From a virus, in the IMG/VR virus record IMGVR_UViG_3300047509_000156, positions 1 through 64,000 of that record: a stretch of DNA of 64,000 bases; one strand, given 5' to 3'. Below the pieces are notes generated by a model that worked only from the letters and a program-made list of their open reading frames with translations, searched no databases and had not been told where the DNA came from. Positions 23,056 through 32,230 of this stretch are shown one piece after another. The stretch's first letter is position 1. Each line of letters starts with the position of its first letter. The position numbers and the translations under genes are program-made.

Positions 23056-26000
23056 TAACTCCCCTGGATCTTCTTACTGGGGTTGTAGGTTCCCTTGATA
23101 TTTCCATCAAGGGTTGGCGTTCCAGACGGCTGGCCGCTGCCGGAACCCGTTATCGGCAGCGTTCCTGGTGTTTCGGTCGTGACGACGCTCCTGCCGGGAT
23201 TGTACATATCTTTCATGGATACGGTAAGCGTCGGTATGGGTGGCGGCGGTGGGAACCAGTTAATGTTGTTGCCCAGGTCAACAGAGTTGGCCGGATCAAC
23301 GAGGACCCCCAGAGAGTTGTCCGAGTCTCTTACGCTCACGTAGGCGACGTTGTGCGTGGTGGGGGACTGAATTTGGAATTGCGAACCCATCGTGTCGCTT
23401 CGGATGGCCAGGAATCCGCCGGGAACTCCGGTCGCCGTGAAGCGGTTGAGGATCGTGGTCAGGTTGCCCGCCTGGAAGGTCCAAGTGTCAGCAGTCGTCA
23501 CCTGCTTCACGAGGTTCCAGAAGGTCGTCTGGCCACGGATCGACTGGTTCGTGCCGTTGAACGTGACGGTGCCCTGCCGCGCGATAAAGGCTCCCGGAGA
23601 GAATCCCGCCCCGGCGTTCCAGTTACCGGCTACCGCAATGGAAAAGTTGCTTGCCGACACGTCCAAAGTGCTACTGTTGAAGTTCAGCGTGCCTCCCAGG
23701 ACGACGTTGCTCTGTAGCGCCAGGAGGACGCCACCTGAAGCATTCAGGTTGTAGAGCGTGTTTCCGCCCGTGTCGAGGAGGGACGTGCCGAATCCACCCT
23801 GGAACGTGAGGCTGTTCGTGCCGGCGGTGAACGTGCCCGACAGTTTGACGAAGCCGCCACCGGACATTTTGATGTCATCGCCGGGAGCGAAGGAGTTACC
23901 CAGGGGCAAGAGGAGGGAGTTGCCGTTGGCGACAGTCAGCGCCGAACCGAACACGTTGTACACGTTCACGAGGTCCGCGTCGCCGTTGTTCGCCTGAGCG
24001 AGAATAGCGTTCGTCATCATCCCGCCATCGGAGCGGGGGATGAGCGTGTGTTCGTTGATGTCGAGGTTGCTGAGGCTTGCCCCCGTCGAGGTTGTGACCG
24101 TGCCGCCCTCGGGCGGGGTGTTCTGGAGGTAGACCGCCAGGGGGGTACCGGCGGCTGGTTGGAGGACGCTGATCGTGTAAACGCTGTCCGTATCGGTGAG
24201 TGCCGTGCCGGCGATAGGGCCGCCATTAACGGCTGCGGCAACGCTGATACCGGCACCGGCAGGCGTGGTGCCGTCCTGGAGGTACACCTTACCCGACAGG
24301 GTAATTGTGGCAAAGAACAGCGACTCGGTGTCACTAAATGAGACAGGAAGCCAGGGTGCGCTCTGGATGGCAGCCAGCCACGGTTCTTCCAGATCGATTC
24401 CCAGGGCAGTAGCGACAACCTCATCCTCAAAAGCTACCCTTGCGGTCCAGGTGAGCGTCTGCGTCTGGGTTTGCCAGGACTCCTCTTGGTCGAGTGCGGC
24501 GGCAAAACTTCGCGTCTCATCATCGCGGGATGGTGAGGCTGTCCAGACGGTCGTCGTGACCAGTGCCGGCCAGCCGTCTTCCTGCTCGCGGTAAAAGTTG
24601 GCCAGGGTAGCCGTATCGATCGCTTCGTCGAGATACGGTCGGGCAAGCCAGGCAATCGTCTGGACCTGCGTCAGCCATGGTTCTTCCTGGTCGAGTCCAA
24701 GGGTGGCAGGGGCGACGGAGATAGTATCGTCATCGCGGAAGGGCAGAGAAGTCCAGGGGGCCACCGTTGCCTGCGCGCCCCACGGCTCCTCCTGTTCCCT
24801 GGGGAAGTTGGCTAGCGACGCCGTGTCGATTGCCTCATCGAGAGAAGGTCGAGGTGCCCAAAGGATCGACTCTACGAGTTGCGGCCAGGCGTCTTCCTGA
24901 TCGACGCCAAGGGTGGCGAAACTGCTGATCTCGTCATCGGCGAAAGGACGTGGCAGCCAGAGGATACTCTCGACGGCGCCTACCCAAGGCTCCTCCTGTT
25001 CACGGTAGAAGTTAGCCAGAAGGGCCGTATCGGGAGACTCGTCGAGGAAGTGGCGGGAGGTCCAGGGAATAACCTCGATGGCGCCAGCCCACGGTTCTTC
25101 GAGGTCGAAGCCGAGTCGCGCTTCGGGGTCCTCATCAAGGAATGTGATGGCGAGCCACGGAGCAGACGTGACTTGTGCGGTCCAAAATTCCTCCTGTTCG
25201 CGGTAGAAGTTACTGAGCAGTGCTATGTCGGTAGATTCATCGAGAAACGCCACTCCCAGCCACGGAATGGTTGTAACAGCGCCTACCCAGGGTTCCTCTT
25301 GCTCACGGTAGAAATTAGCCAGAACAGCTAGGTCGATCGCCTCATCCTTAAACGGCAAGGCAAGCCACGGGATTGCCGTGATTTGAGTTACCCACGGTTC
25401 CTCCTGATCGAATCCCAGTCGTGCTTCAGGGTCCTCGTCGGCGAAGACCACCGAGAGCCACGGAACATTCGTTGTCTGCGCCGTCCAGAACTCTTCTTGC
25501 TCCCGGTAGAAATTTGTTAACAGTGCCGTGTCTGGGGACTCATCCGTGAACGGACGCGGCAGCCAAGGGATAACCGTAGTCTGTGCTACCCACGGTTCTT
25601 CCTGATCAAAACCCAGGCGAGTTTCCGGGTCCTCGTCAAGGAAAGATACGCCCAGCCAGGGGATTACCGTGACCTGGGTAATCCACGGTTCCTCCTGTTC
25701 GCGATAGAAGTTTGCCAGCGTCGTCAGATCGATCGCCTCATCCGTAAACGGTCGTGCGAGCCAGGTGATCGTCGTTATTTGAGTGACCCACGGTTCTTCG
25801 AGATCGAAACCAAGTCTTGCTTCAGGATCTTCGTCGAGGAACGTGACGGAGAGCCACGATACTGTTGTGGTTTGAGTTACCCACGGTTCTTCTTGTTCGC
25901 GGTAATAATTCTTCAGTATCGCTATGTCGATCGCTTCATCGAGAAACGTAAGAGCCATCCAGGGGACGTTCTGCACGGCCATGCGCAGTTGTGGCCATGT

Positions 26001-26102
26001 TTCTTCCTGTTCTCTGTAGAAGTTATTGCCCGGAAGAAGAGGCTCCTCAAAATCGATGAACGCCCCAGGACGAGGCAGTGTGATGATCTGAAGGAGGTCC
26101 AC
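23055..26102 (-). CDS. Giant Trp/Asp-Glu repeat protein with C-terminal beta domains
   Basis: 1015 residues. About 17 tandem units fill residues 25-598, each starting EEPW and containing PWL...F.DE. Several early units alternate between a 31-residue type ending DPEARLGFDQ and a 35-residue type ending DTALLANFYREQ. After this come a Thr/Gly-rich transthyretin-like fold (SGKVYLQDGTTPAGAG) and a long beta-helix-like region (SIAVAGNWNAGAGFSPGAF) that ends in a short Pro/Gly tail. The repeats are acidic and Trp-rich. No known repeat family fits. Probably an elongated virion protein. It is followed by the BppU-like gene and preceded by a second protein made of the same repeats. Confidence 0.75.
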   Translation of the reverse strand: MDLLQIITLPRPGAFIDFEEPLLPGNNFYREQEETWPQLRMAVQNVPWMALTFLDEAIDIAILKNYYREQEEPWVTQTTTVSWLSVTFLDEDPEARLGFDLEEPWVTQITTITWLARPFTDEAIDLTTLANFYREQEEPWITQVTVIPWLGVSFLDEDPETRLGFDQEEPWVAQTTVIPWLPRPFTDESPDTALLTNFYREQEEFWTAQTTNVPWLSVVFADEDPEARLGFDQEEPWVTQITAIPWLALPFKDEAIDLAVLANFYREQEEPWVGAVTTIPWLGVAFLDESTDIALLSNFYREQEEFWTAQVTSAPWLAITFLDEDPEARLGFDLEEPWAGAIEVIPWTSRHFLDESPDTALLANFYREQEEPWVGAVESILWLPRPFADDEISSFATLGVDQEDAWPQLVESILWAPRPSLDEAIDTASLANFPREQEEPWGAQATVAPWTSLPFRDDDTISVAPATLGLDQEEPWLTQVQTIAWLARPYLDEAIDTATLANFYREQEDGWPALVTTTVWTASPSRDDETRSFAAALDQEESWQTQTQTLTWTARVAFEDEVVATALGIDLEEPWLAAIQSAPWLPVSFSDTESLFFATITLSGKVYLQDGTTPAGAGISVAAAVNGGPIAGTALTDTDSVYTISVLQPAAGTPLAVYLQNTPPEGGTVTTSTGASLSNLDINEHTLIPRSDGGMMTNAILAQANNGDADLVNVYNVFGSALTVANGNSLLLPLGNSFAPGDDIKMSGGGFVKLSGTFTAGTNSLTFQGGFGTSLLDTGGNTLYNLNASGGVLLALQSNVVLGGTLNFNSSTLDVSASNFSIAVAGNWNAGAGFSPGAFIARQGTVTFNGTNQSIRGQTTFWNLVKQVTTADTWTFQAGNLTTILNRFTATGVPGGFLAIRSDTMGSQFQIQSPTTHNVAYVSVRDSDNSLGVLVDPANSVDLGNNINWFPPPPPIPTLTVSMKDMYNPGRSVVTTETPGTLPITGSGSGQPSGTPTLDGNIKGTYNPSKKIQGS

Positions 26103-27800
26103 GACTACCTCCTTAACTGGTGACGATAACGGTGAGCGTGTCGGTCATGTTGATGACGCGATACGGCCGGCGTGTCAGCGGGTAGAGATCGTCGTCTGCA
26201 AAGGGCAGAGCAATCCAGAGGACGGTGTTTTTCTGTGCCGTCCATCCCTCGTCCTGATCGATACCAAACCCGCTAGCGTTACCCAGCGCCTCGTCATAGG
26301 TGAAGATGGCACTGGCCCAGGAGAGGGTTGTCCTCTGAGCGGTCCACGACTCCTCCTGCTCTAGGGCGAATCGTTTCAGTCCGGCGCTGATCTCGTCGTC
26401 CGTGAAGACTCTTGCCGTCCAGGGAATCGTCCCTACAAGGGCAGCCCAGTATTCATCTTGATCGATACCACGGTGTTCCTGGGCGTCCTCGTCGGTGAAG
26501 ACAACCGGCGTCCAGATCGATCGCGTCGTCTGGGCTGTCAAAAACTCATCCTGATCGATGCCAAATCCGCGAGGGTTTCCTACCGTCTCGTCGTCGGAGA
26601 ACACCCTGGAAACCCAGGGGACGGCCTCGACGAGAACGAGATACGGCTCGGGTTGATCGATACCCAGATGCTCGAAGGACGGCTCGTCGAGGAATGGACG
26701 TGACAGCCAGGGAGTAACCATTGTCTGTGCTGTCCAGAATTCCTCCTGATCGAGGCCGAATCCTTCGAGATTGGTGCTGATCTCGTCATCCATTGCTGGA
26801 CGCGATGTCCAGGGTATCGACTGGACGGCAGCAACCCACGGTTCCTCCAGTTCGACGCGGAGGTTCTTGGCAGCGCCGAGTGTTTCATCGTCCAGTGCAG
26901 AGCGTGGCAGCCAGGGAGCAGTGGTGACGAAACCTACCCAAGGCTCCTCCTGATCAAGTCCAAAAGCTCGCAGACTTGTACTGATCTCGTCGTCGAGGCT
27001 GGCTCTGGGCACCCACTGAATCGTGGTAACGGTAACGAATGGCGGTTCCTCCTGATCGAGTCCGAACTTCTCAAATATCCCTGCAACCTCGTCGTCGAGG
27101 AATGCTCTGGCAGCCCACTGAACCGCCGTCGTCAGGACAGGCCAGGCGTCTTCCTGTTCGCGGACGTTAGCCAGCCGTGTCGAGTCGATTCCTTCGTCGA
27201 GAAATGGCCGAGGAAGCCAGGCGGTGGTTGTGACCAGTTGCGGCCAGGCGTCGTCCATCTGAACAATGTTGGCCAGACTGGTGCTGTCGATGGCCTCGTC
27301 GAGGAATGGCCGGGGCAGCCAGGGTGACGACATGAAGGCCGCGACCCACGGCTCGTCCATCTGGATGATATTGGCCAGAGACGCCGAGTCTAAAGCCTCA
27401 TCCGTGAATGGGCGGGAGAGCCAGGGAACCGTCGTTGCCTGGGCGATCCACGGCTCCTCCTGATCGAACTTAGGCTGGCCCCATTCGTCGTTGTCGAGAG
27501 AGGAGCGTGCAACCCAGACTGTCGTCGTGACAAGAGCCGTCCAGAACTCTTGCTGTTCAAGGAAGAAGTTAATCTGCGGATATGTGGGGTCCTCATCCCT
27601 GGAGGTAAAGACATACCACGGCTGACTGCCGATCACGGCGACAAGGATCTGCGGCCAGAACTCATCATCTGGGCAGGTGAGGTCTTCGAGGCGTGCGTCA
27701 ATTTCGTCATCCGTGAACGCCCTGGAAACCCAGGGAATGTTCTGGATGGGCGTCAGAGAGGGCGGCCACGGTTCTTCCTGCTCGCGGGGAAAGAATTTAG
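24310..27800 (-). repeat. Coding tandem-repeat array of the two giant proteins
   Basis: The two neighbouring genes hold roughly 33 diverged copies of a 31-36-codon unit, recognisable by EEPW, a central PWL and a DE/DD pair. DNA copies have diverged strongly, so the array is old and under selection at protein level. Units in the first gene (26113-27870) are the longer 34-37-residue type; the second gene mixes two lengths. Confidence 0.75.
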
Positions 27801-27870
27801 CCGCAGGGAGTTCGTCTACCTCGACGAACGCCTGCGGCCTAATTCTTTGGCGTGGGAAATAGAGGTCCAA
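26113..27870 (-). CDS. Second Trp/Asp-Glu repeat protein (585 aa)
   Basis: Nearly the whole protein, about residues 28-560, consists of 16-17 units such as QEEPWVAAVQSIPWTSRPA followed by DDE and FGLDQ. A short N-terminal leader (MDLYFPRQRIRPQAF) and a short C-terminal strand (RVINMTDTLTVIVTS) frame the array. Ten bases separate it from the next gene made of the same repeats. Units are more uniform here. Likely a rod-like or scaffold virion component; nothing enzymatic is seen. Confidence 0.7.
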   Translation of the reverse strand: MDLYFPRQRIRPQAFVEVDELPAAKFFPREQEEPWPPSLTPIQNIPWVSRAFTDDEIDARLEDLTCPDDEFWPQILVAVIGSQPWYVFTSRDEDPTYPQINFFLEQQEFWTALVTTTVWVARSSLDNDEWGQPKFDQEEPWIAQATTVPWLSRPFTDEALDSASLANIIQMDEPWVAAFMSSPWLPRPFLDEAIDSTSLANIVQMDDAWPQLVTTTAWLPRPFLDEGIDSTRLANVREQEDAWPVLTTAVQWAARAFLDDEVAGIFEKFGLDQEEPPFVTVTTIQWVPRASLDDEISTSLRAFGLDQEEPWVGFVTTAPWLPRSALDDETLGAAKNLRVELEEPWVAAVQSIPWTSRPAMDDEISTNLEGFGLDQEEFWTAQTMVTPWLSRPFLDEPSFEHLGIDQPEPYLVLVEAVPWVSRVFSDDETVGNPRGFGIDQDEFLTAQTTRSIWTPVVFTDEDAQEHRGIDQDEYWAALVGTIPWTARVFTDDEISAGLKRFALEQEESWTAQRTTLSWASAIFTYDEALGNASGFGIDQDEGWTAQKNTVLWIALPFADDDLYPLTRRPYRVINMTDTLTVIVTS

Positions 27871-27885
27871 GGGTGCCTCCGGGTG

Positions 27886-28182
27886 TTACCCCTTCGGCAA
27901 GGACGCAAGGATGCCTTCGAGGTCCTCGGGGGACTGGATGGGGCTTGTCAGGTGGATGCGCCAACTCGATCGCGGCATACGCTGCAACATGGCGCTGCCG
28001 TCGTCATATCTGCCGAGACGGTGGTCGAGGTTCGCCACGGCCATCTTGGTTTGCCCCTTGAAGATGGCGATACCGCAGGAAATCTGGTCGATGCTCCACT
28101 CGTTGCCGCGCATCGTGGGCCGCAGCGAGTCATCGACAAAGCCGTTTGGAGGCGCGGCGGTGGAAGAGGCAAGTTCGCTCAT
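27886..28182 (-). CDS. Hypothetical protein (98 aa)
   Basis: ATG at 28182 overlaps the endonuclease stop (ATGA). Mixed alpha/beta protein with a C-terminal SPEDLEGILASLPKG. Not recognised. Lies between the endonuclease and the repeat proteins. Confidence 0.6.
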   Translation of the reverse strand: MSELASSTAAPPNGFVDDSLRPTMRGNEWSIDQISCGIAIFKGQTKMAVANLDHRLGRYDDGSAMLQRMPRSSWRIHLTSPIQSPEDLEGILASLPKG

Positions 28183-28829
28183 GTAGAGTTTCCCTTTTGG
28201 ATGCGATCCTGAAAATCCTTCAGGTATTGTATCGCATTGGTAAGGAACGTCGGGTTGTCGCGGAACCGTCCAAGGCCGAAGTTGCAGTCGGCGCACAGGA
28301 GGCCACGGAAGAGTCCTGTCACATGGTCGTGGTCGATGGTGTAGTACACTCTGTTTTTTCCTCCGACCACAGGTCCGCCGCAGATGCCGCAACCCTTAGC
28401 GGTCAGCTTCTTGTACGTCTCTACATCGAGTCCGTGTGCCTTGAGGCGACGAGCGAGGAGTTTTTCCTTGTTGGTGGCAATGGCGGCAGCGTACCACTCG
28501 GGCTTGTTGGCCTTCTTACGCTGAAACCAGTCGGCGTTGTAGGCGACTCTGCACTCGTTGCAAAAACTCTGAAGTCCGTTTGGCATCGACTTGTTTCTTT
28601 GCCACCCTTCGGTTGACTTCGTTTGTCCGCATCGCGGACAAAACTTCTCGCTCGGTATCTCGCGTTCCTGGCTCCTTCTTCTCGCACGGCTGGAAGCCTG
28701 AATCTCTCTGTGGCAGGCAATACAGTGACATTGCCTGCCGTTCTTTCTGCTTCGGTTGCTACCGAACTGCTCAAGAGGTTTTACCTCTTCGCAGCGAGGG
28801 CAGCGCATGGTGGTTGGTGCTGTTTCCAT
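28179..28829 (-). CDS. Recombination endonuclease VII-type HNH nuclease
   Basis: 216 residues. Two N-terminal zinc modules (CPRCEEVKPLEQFG and CPRCGQTKSTEGW) lead to an endonuclease VII core: CGICGG zinc knuckle, HNH-like TIDHDHVTGLFRGLLC and CNFGLGRFRDNP. The family resolves branched DNA or acts as a homing-type nuclease in phages. It sits just 5' of the intron-containing gene in the same orientation. A TATAAT hexamer lies at its start but without an obvious partner. Resolvase versus homing role cannot be told from sequence. Confidence 0.85.
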   Translation of the reverse strand: METAPTTMRCPRCEEVKPLEQFGSNRSRKNGRQCHCIACHREIQASSRARRRSQEREIPSEKFCPRCGQTKSTEGWQRNKSMPNGLQSFCNECRVAYNADWFQRKKANKPEWYAAAIATNKEKLLARRLKAHGLDVETYKKLTAKGCGICGGPVVGGKNRVYYTIDHDHVTGLFRGLLCADCNFGLGRFRDNPTFLTNAIQYLKDFQDRIQKGNST

Positions 28830-28847
28830 ACCACCATTATATCAGAC

Positions 28848-29636
28848 TCACGTTCCAACTTCGCTGAAGTCACAGGCAAATTCAAACGAGAGTCCCGTGG
28901 TGGGACAGCTTGAAACCAGATCTTGCGTCTTCGTCACTCCCCCGTCGAGTGTCGGTGCGTCATCAGGGTTGATGGCCACCCAGCCGCCAGGACCGGACGC
29001 GCCACAGGAAGCGTAACCGACGTAGTTTGGCCCACCCGTACCCACGGTGACGGTGGACTGCGCGGCCGATGCCAACCCGCAGGTGGCAACGCAAGCCGGA
29101 ACGAGGTTGTTCTTCGGCGGCGGCGTGACCGAAGTAGCGGCCACGGTCGTCGATGCAGTGGAAGTCCACTGTTTCAGGCGGATAGAGATACCTGACAGCG
29201 CTGTCAGGCCGGCGCCCTTACCCTGGACGCGGACGGCGACGACGGACATTGAGCGGGAGGCGCCAGGTTTCAGGAAGAAAAACGATTTGTTGCTCTCCAG
29301 GCGCATCTGGAGGGGTTGGTCGTTTCCGCCAACCTCTGCATGTCGCCATGCAGTCCGGACTGTATCATCACCCGTTTGGGTGCCCCTCGTTCAGTCTCTG
29401 AGGCTCCTCACCCCGATCTCTCGGGTCGTTGCCTGCTGATTGTCCGCACCTGTCGGATTGTCACGATTGCTCGTACCGCAGGATTCTCGGGGTTTCCAGC
29501 ATACAGAGGGGTTTTCACCCGCCGATTACTCGGCGGGGCGACTTCTGCTACCAGCATCGAGTTCCGTATTGCCGCTACCGCTCGTCGTCAAGTTTTCGAG
29601 CGCCTGGGCACCGGATTTGGTTTGCACTTCATACAA
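28848..29636 (-). CDS. Structural-type protein split by a group I intron
   Basis: Exons 29556-29636 and 28848-29282, joined in frame after removing the intron at 29283-29555. Exon 1 uses a TTG (29636) or GTG (29627) start and ends in ...NTELD; exon 2 continues FFFLKPGASRSM. The joined protein (about 170 residues) is beta-rich, with a Cys-containing Thr/Gly region near the end (VPACVATCGL). Without splicing, exon 2 alone would start at the ATG at 29306, but that part is intronic by this model. Start site and any further upstream exon are uncertain because an HNH gene lies immediately 5'. Probably a virion or decoration protein. Confidence 0.6.
29283..29555 (-). ncRNA. Group I self-splicing intron, no internal ORF (273 nt)
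   Basis: Pairings found by hand on the leftward strand: P1 between exon end CGAT and guide GTCG with U-G at the splice site; P2 CCCGCCGA/TCGGCGGG; P3 CCCCTC/GAGGGG; P4 GCTG/CAGC; P6 AGGC/GCCT; P7 GACTG/CAGTC, within R and S boxes CAGAGACTGAACG and GATGATACAGTCC; P8 CACCC/GGGTG; P9 CTGCATG/CATGCAG with a GCGA loop. The intron ends in G, and exon 2's first bases TTTT can pair with AGAA for P10. Splicing restores one reading frame. Core identity is strong; exact ends are predicted. Confidence 0.85.
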
Positions 29637-29667
29637 GAACGGCAGAGATCACCTCTCTTTTTAGTGG

Positions 29668-30228
29668 CTAATTCGGTGCCCCATCTGGCACATCAAGCAA
29701 GTGGCCTCTGCGCTTGCCTGATCCTATCCGGCTGACTGTTTGCTGCCGGATACCGAACGCTTCGGCGATGATCGTCTGTTTGACGCCTTCGCGAAGCAAC
29801 TTGCGAATCTCCCTGACTTCGCCGTCAGAGAGTTTGTGAAGAGGGTGCCTCTCGCCCCGATTGTCTGTCCCGTCTCGAACACGATCCATCATATTCTCGG
29901 AGTGAGTCCCCCAACGAAGATTGGCGCGCGAGTTGTCGCTGACGCCTGCCTGGCCGTGAAGAACATCCAATCCTTCCGGGCGTGGACCAGCGAAAGTCTC
30001 CATCACCAGATGGTGAACGTACATCGTCCTTGGCTTGCCGTTCGTGCGAAGATCAACCGTCATGTACCCGTTCTTGGTTCTGCCAGGGCGCAGTAACCTC
30101 GGCTCTGAGGCGGTACCCCAGCGTCCGTTGCGCCATGTCCTGACGTTACCCAGATTGGACACGTCGTAGATCCCCTCGTAGCCTCGGACTGGTAGCCAGT
30201 TCTCGACGATGTTATCCTGACTCTGCAT
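29668..30228 (-). CDS. HNH endonuclease (NUMOD4/HNH type), free-standing
   Basis: 187 residues from the ATG at 30228; the frame is open further upstream but coding character is doubtful. N-terminal NUMOD4-like module (ENWLPVRGYEGIYDVSNLG) followed by the HNH core (MYVHHLVMETFAG, NLRWGTHSENMMDRV) and a C-terminal helix-turn-helix (TIIAEAFGIRQQTVSRI). Such enzymes cleave intronless or nuclease-less alleles to spread. It lies immediately upstream of the ORF-less group I intron, in the same orientation, which suggests that it supplies homing for that intron. Confidence 0.85.
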   Translation of the reverse strand: MQSQDNIVENWLPVRGYEGIYDVSNLGNVRTWRNGRWGTASEPRLLRPGRTKNGYMTVDLRTNGKPRTMYVHHLVMETFAGPRPEGLDVLHGQAGVSDNSRANLRWGTHSENMMDRVRDGTDNRGERHPLHKLSDGEVREIRKLLREGVKQTIIAEAFGIRQQTVSRIGSGKRRGHLLDVPDGAPN

Positions 30229-30534
30229 GACGACCTCGTATGGTGGGGTTGTTGTGCCGGGCAGGCCAGCGACGCGATCCGCTGCCTGCCCATCTTTACG
30301 CGCGCATCGTACTCGGGAATCCGTATATGCGTCCAGACGTAACGCCGTCTTGCCGTCCGAAGCGCTTGTCACTACAAAGAGAAGCAGGTCAATGGTGTAG
30401 CGGTAGCACACCCTGCCAGAAGCGGGTAACGACGGTTATCCGTGAAGGCACAGGCTGGCGGCGACGGCTGCTCGGCTTGATTCGGGAGGGGCCTGTTCGA
30501 CTCAGGCGTCCGACTTTTTCCAAGAGAGAAGATA
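30229..30534. other. Intergenic stretch with tRNA-like fragments
   Basis: About 300 bases between the leftward HNH gene and a rightward small gene. On the + strand a D-arm-like GTGT-AGCGGTA-GCAC near 30390 and a perfect T-arm-like GCCTG-TTCGACT-CAGGC near 30500 can be seen, but no matching acceptor stem joins them, so no tRNA is called. The HNH frame also extends into this region. A decayed tRNA is possible. Confidence 0.35.
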
Positions 30535-30849
30535 ATGAACAAGGTGTACGCCGTCTCAGGCTGGAAGGAAGATTCAGGCGAATCCGATAGAGACTGGGAA
30601 TGGGTCGTCTGCTGCTACACCGAAGAGGAGATGGCGCAAAAGCACGTCAAGATGCTCAAGGAGGCGGTTGCAAGTGGCAGGGAAGAAGCTAAGGGGAAAC
30701 GCGACAAGTTGCAGTCGTTTCGGACGGAACTGGACCCGAAACTATACGGCATCAGCCATAGTTCCTGGTACGGGCCATCGTACACCGTTGAGGAGATCGG
30801 CCTATTCCTGCACGTCGATCAGTTTATGGAACAGGTGGCGGTAAGGTGA
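30535..30849 (+). CDS. Hypothetical protein (104 aa)
   Basis: Rightward gene with a GAGAGAAG ribosome site. The acidic product (KEDSGESDRDWEWVVCCYTEEEM) is followed by a Lys/Glu-rich helix. It converges on the methyltransferase gene, overlapping by 26 bases. Not recognised. Confidence 0.65.
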   Translation: MNKVYAVSGWKEDSGESDRDWEWVVCCYTEEEMAQKHVKMLKEAVASGREEAKGKRDKLQSFRTELDPKLYGISHSSWYGPSYTVEEIGLFLHVDQFMEQVAVR

Positions 30850-31369
30850 TTCCTGGCAGGCCCGCTCGCTTACGCATCACGCACAGCACGTTATCCGCCG
30901 GCGCATTCTCCCGCAGATCGTACACCGTGAAGCCGATCTGGCGCCAGTGCGATAGTGTACCGGCGTCCGCCACATCCTCGATCACGTAGAAGCCGCCTAG
31001 AGCCACGAAAGGCCAGAGAAGGAACCAACTCGTCAGTTGATCGCACAGATGGTGCGAACCGTCGTCCACGATCAAATCGAATGTATGCCCGCGAACGATC
31101 GGCTCCATGTCGCTCCAGATGGTTGCATCACCACGGTGGCAGGTGATACGTGGATCGGCGAATTGCGGCTGGCTGGCGGCGGAGTCCACGCCGATGATTC
31201 TCGCATGGGGGAAGTAATCACCCCATGCCAGGAGGCTCTGCCCGGAGAGGACGCCGATCTCCAGGATCGTGCGGATATCCTTGCCTCTGAGGATGGCCTC
31301 GTAGGCGGCGCCGTAGCCGTGGTGTCCCGGCTCGCGGTTCTTGTCGGTGTCGCGGCCGTCAAAGAGCAT
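30824..31369 (-). CDS. Class I SAM-dependent methyltransferase
   Basis: 181 residues. Rossmann motif I LEIGVLSGQS (36-45) then motif II RIIGVDSAA, an acidic VDDGSHH at motif IV-like position and FYVIEDVADAG. This is the Methyltransf_24/cephalosporin-hydroxylase-like layout often seen with sugar-modifying clusters. Follows the glycosyltransferase by three bases in one operon. The same two domains are fused in the gene at 51913, which supports a joint role in modifying a glycan or protein. Confidence 0.8.
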   Translation of the reverse strand: MLFDGRDTDKNREPGHHGYGAAYEAILRGKDIRTILEIGVLSGQSLLAWGDYFPHARIIGVDSAASQPQFADPRITCHRGDATIWSDMEPIVRGHTFDLIVDDGSHHLCDQLTSWFLLWPFVALGGFYVIEDVADAGTLSHWRQIGFTVYDLRENAPADNVLCVMRKRAGLPGITLPPPVP

Positions 31370-31372
31370 GGT

Positions 31373-32230
31373 TCAATCCCAGACGGTTACTTCGCCGTTG
31401 CCATTCCACCAGCAAATCTTTTCGCCATTGATCCACTGATTCCATTGCCGGGTTGGATAACCCTTGTCGATCAGAGATAGGCTGCCGCCGCACTTCGGGC
31501 AACTGCGGGCGTTGGCTGCTTCCGGCTGGATTTCGCATTTCAGACACGCCCTGACGGTGGCGATGTGGAAACCGAAGGCGTGGCGAGTCGTGTCCGCCAG
31601 GACTTTCAGGCCGAGGGAGGCAGCGTTGCGATAGAAAAAGGTGTCTTCCGTGTAGCCAATGTCGATGACGCCACGCTCGTCTTGACTGGTGTCCTCGAAG
31701 GAATCCGACGTGCGATACCATCGCGGACGGCCGTACTTGTCCTTACCCAGATCCAGTTCGGCGGCCATCCTATCGTAGACTTCGCGGCGAACAAGAGTCA
31801 GCCCCATATGGGCCGCGAACACCTCGTAAATCATGTCTGGGCGGAAAACGTCGGCGCCTCCACCCGGTTCCGGGTAGATCAAAGGGGAAGTCAGATCGTC
31901 GGCTAGTTTTTGGAAGTAGACGCCGTTGACAATCGGGACGTTAAACTTCTTGCTCTGATGGAGCAGTTCGAGCATGGCGCCTGGCATCACAAGAACGTCG
32001 TCGTCTACCCAGAAAAGGTGGCTAATGGGCGTGTTTTCTCGACTGTACGTAAGGACGGAATCGACGATACCGTTGCGAACCTCGGCGATTTCTCCCCCCA
32101 CGCCGTCGCGGAGGTAGAAGATGCACTTGCCGGCGAAATTGCTGAGGAGTACGGATTGCATACAGCGCGCCCAGAAAATGGAGACTACCCCTAGGCTGGG
32201 AGTGCAAAATGCCACATTTTCCTTTGCCAT
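31373..32230 (-). CDS. GT-A glycosyltransferase with zinc ribbon
   Basis: 285 residues. GT-A-type nucleotide-sugar fold with metal-binding acidic triad WVDDDVL (D76-78), followed by the acceptor-side MGLTLVRREVYD region and an ED/H-type end (GYTEDTFFYRN). Residues near 231-250 form a C..C...C..C zinc ribbon (CLKCEI...CPKCGG), unusual for the family. Likely transfers sugar to a virion component or host structure. Start ATG directly after a short A-rich leader. Confidence 0.75.
   Translation of the reverse strand: MAKENVAFCTPSLGVVSIFWARCMQSVLLSNFAGKCIFYLRDGVGGEIAEVRNGIVDSVLTYSRENTPISHLFWVDDDVLVMPGAMLELLHQSKKFNVPIVNGVYFQKLADDLTSPLIYPEPGGGADVFRPDMIYEVFAAHMGLTLVRREVYDRMAAELDLGKDKYGRPRWYRTSDSFEDTSQDERGVIDIGYTEDTFFYRNAASLGLKVLADTTRHAFGFHIATVRACLKCEIQPEAANARSCPKCGGSLSLIDKGYPTRQWNQWINGEKICWWNGNGEVTVWD

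Noticed and set aside
29306-29307. ATG at 29306 as start of the downstream exon gene
   Set aside because: It lies inside the predicted intron (P9.2 hairpin CTCCAG/CTGGAG) and gives a protein whose first residues are intronic; the spliced model gives a continuous frame.
30375-30520. Possible tRNA pair
   Set aside because: D-arm-like and T-arm-like pieces exist but no acceptor stem pairs and the anticodon stem has mismatches; cannot be folded into a complete tRNA.
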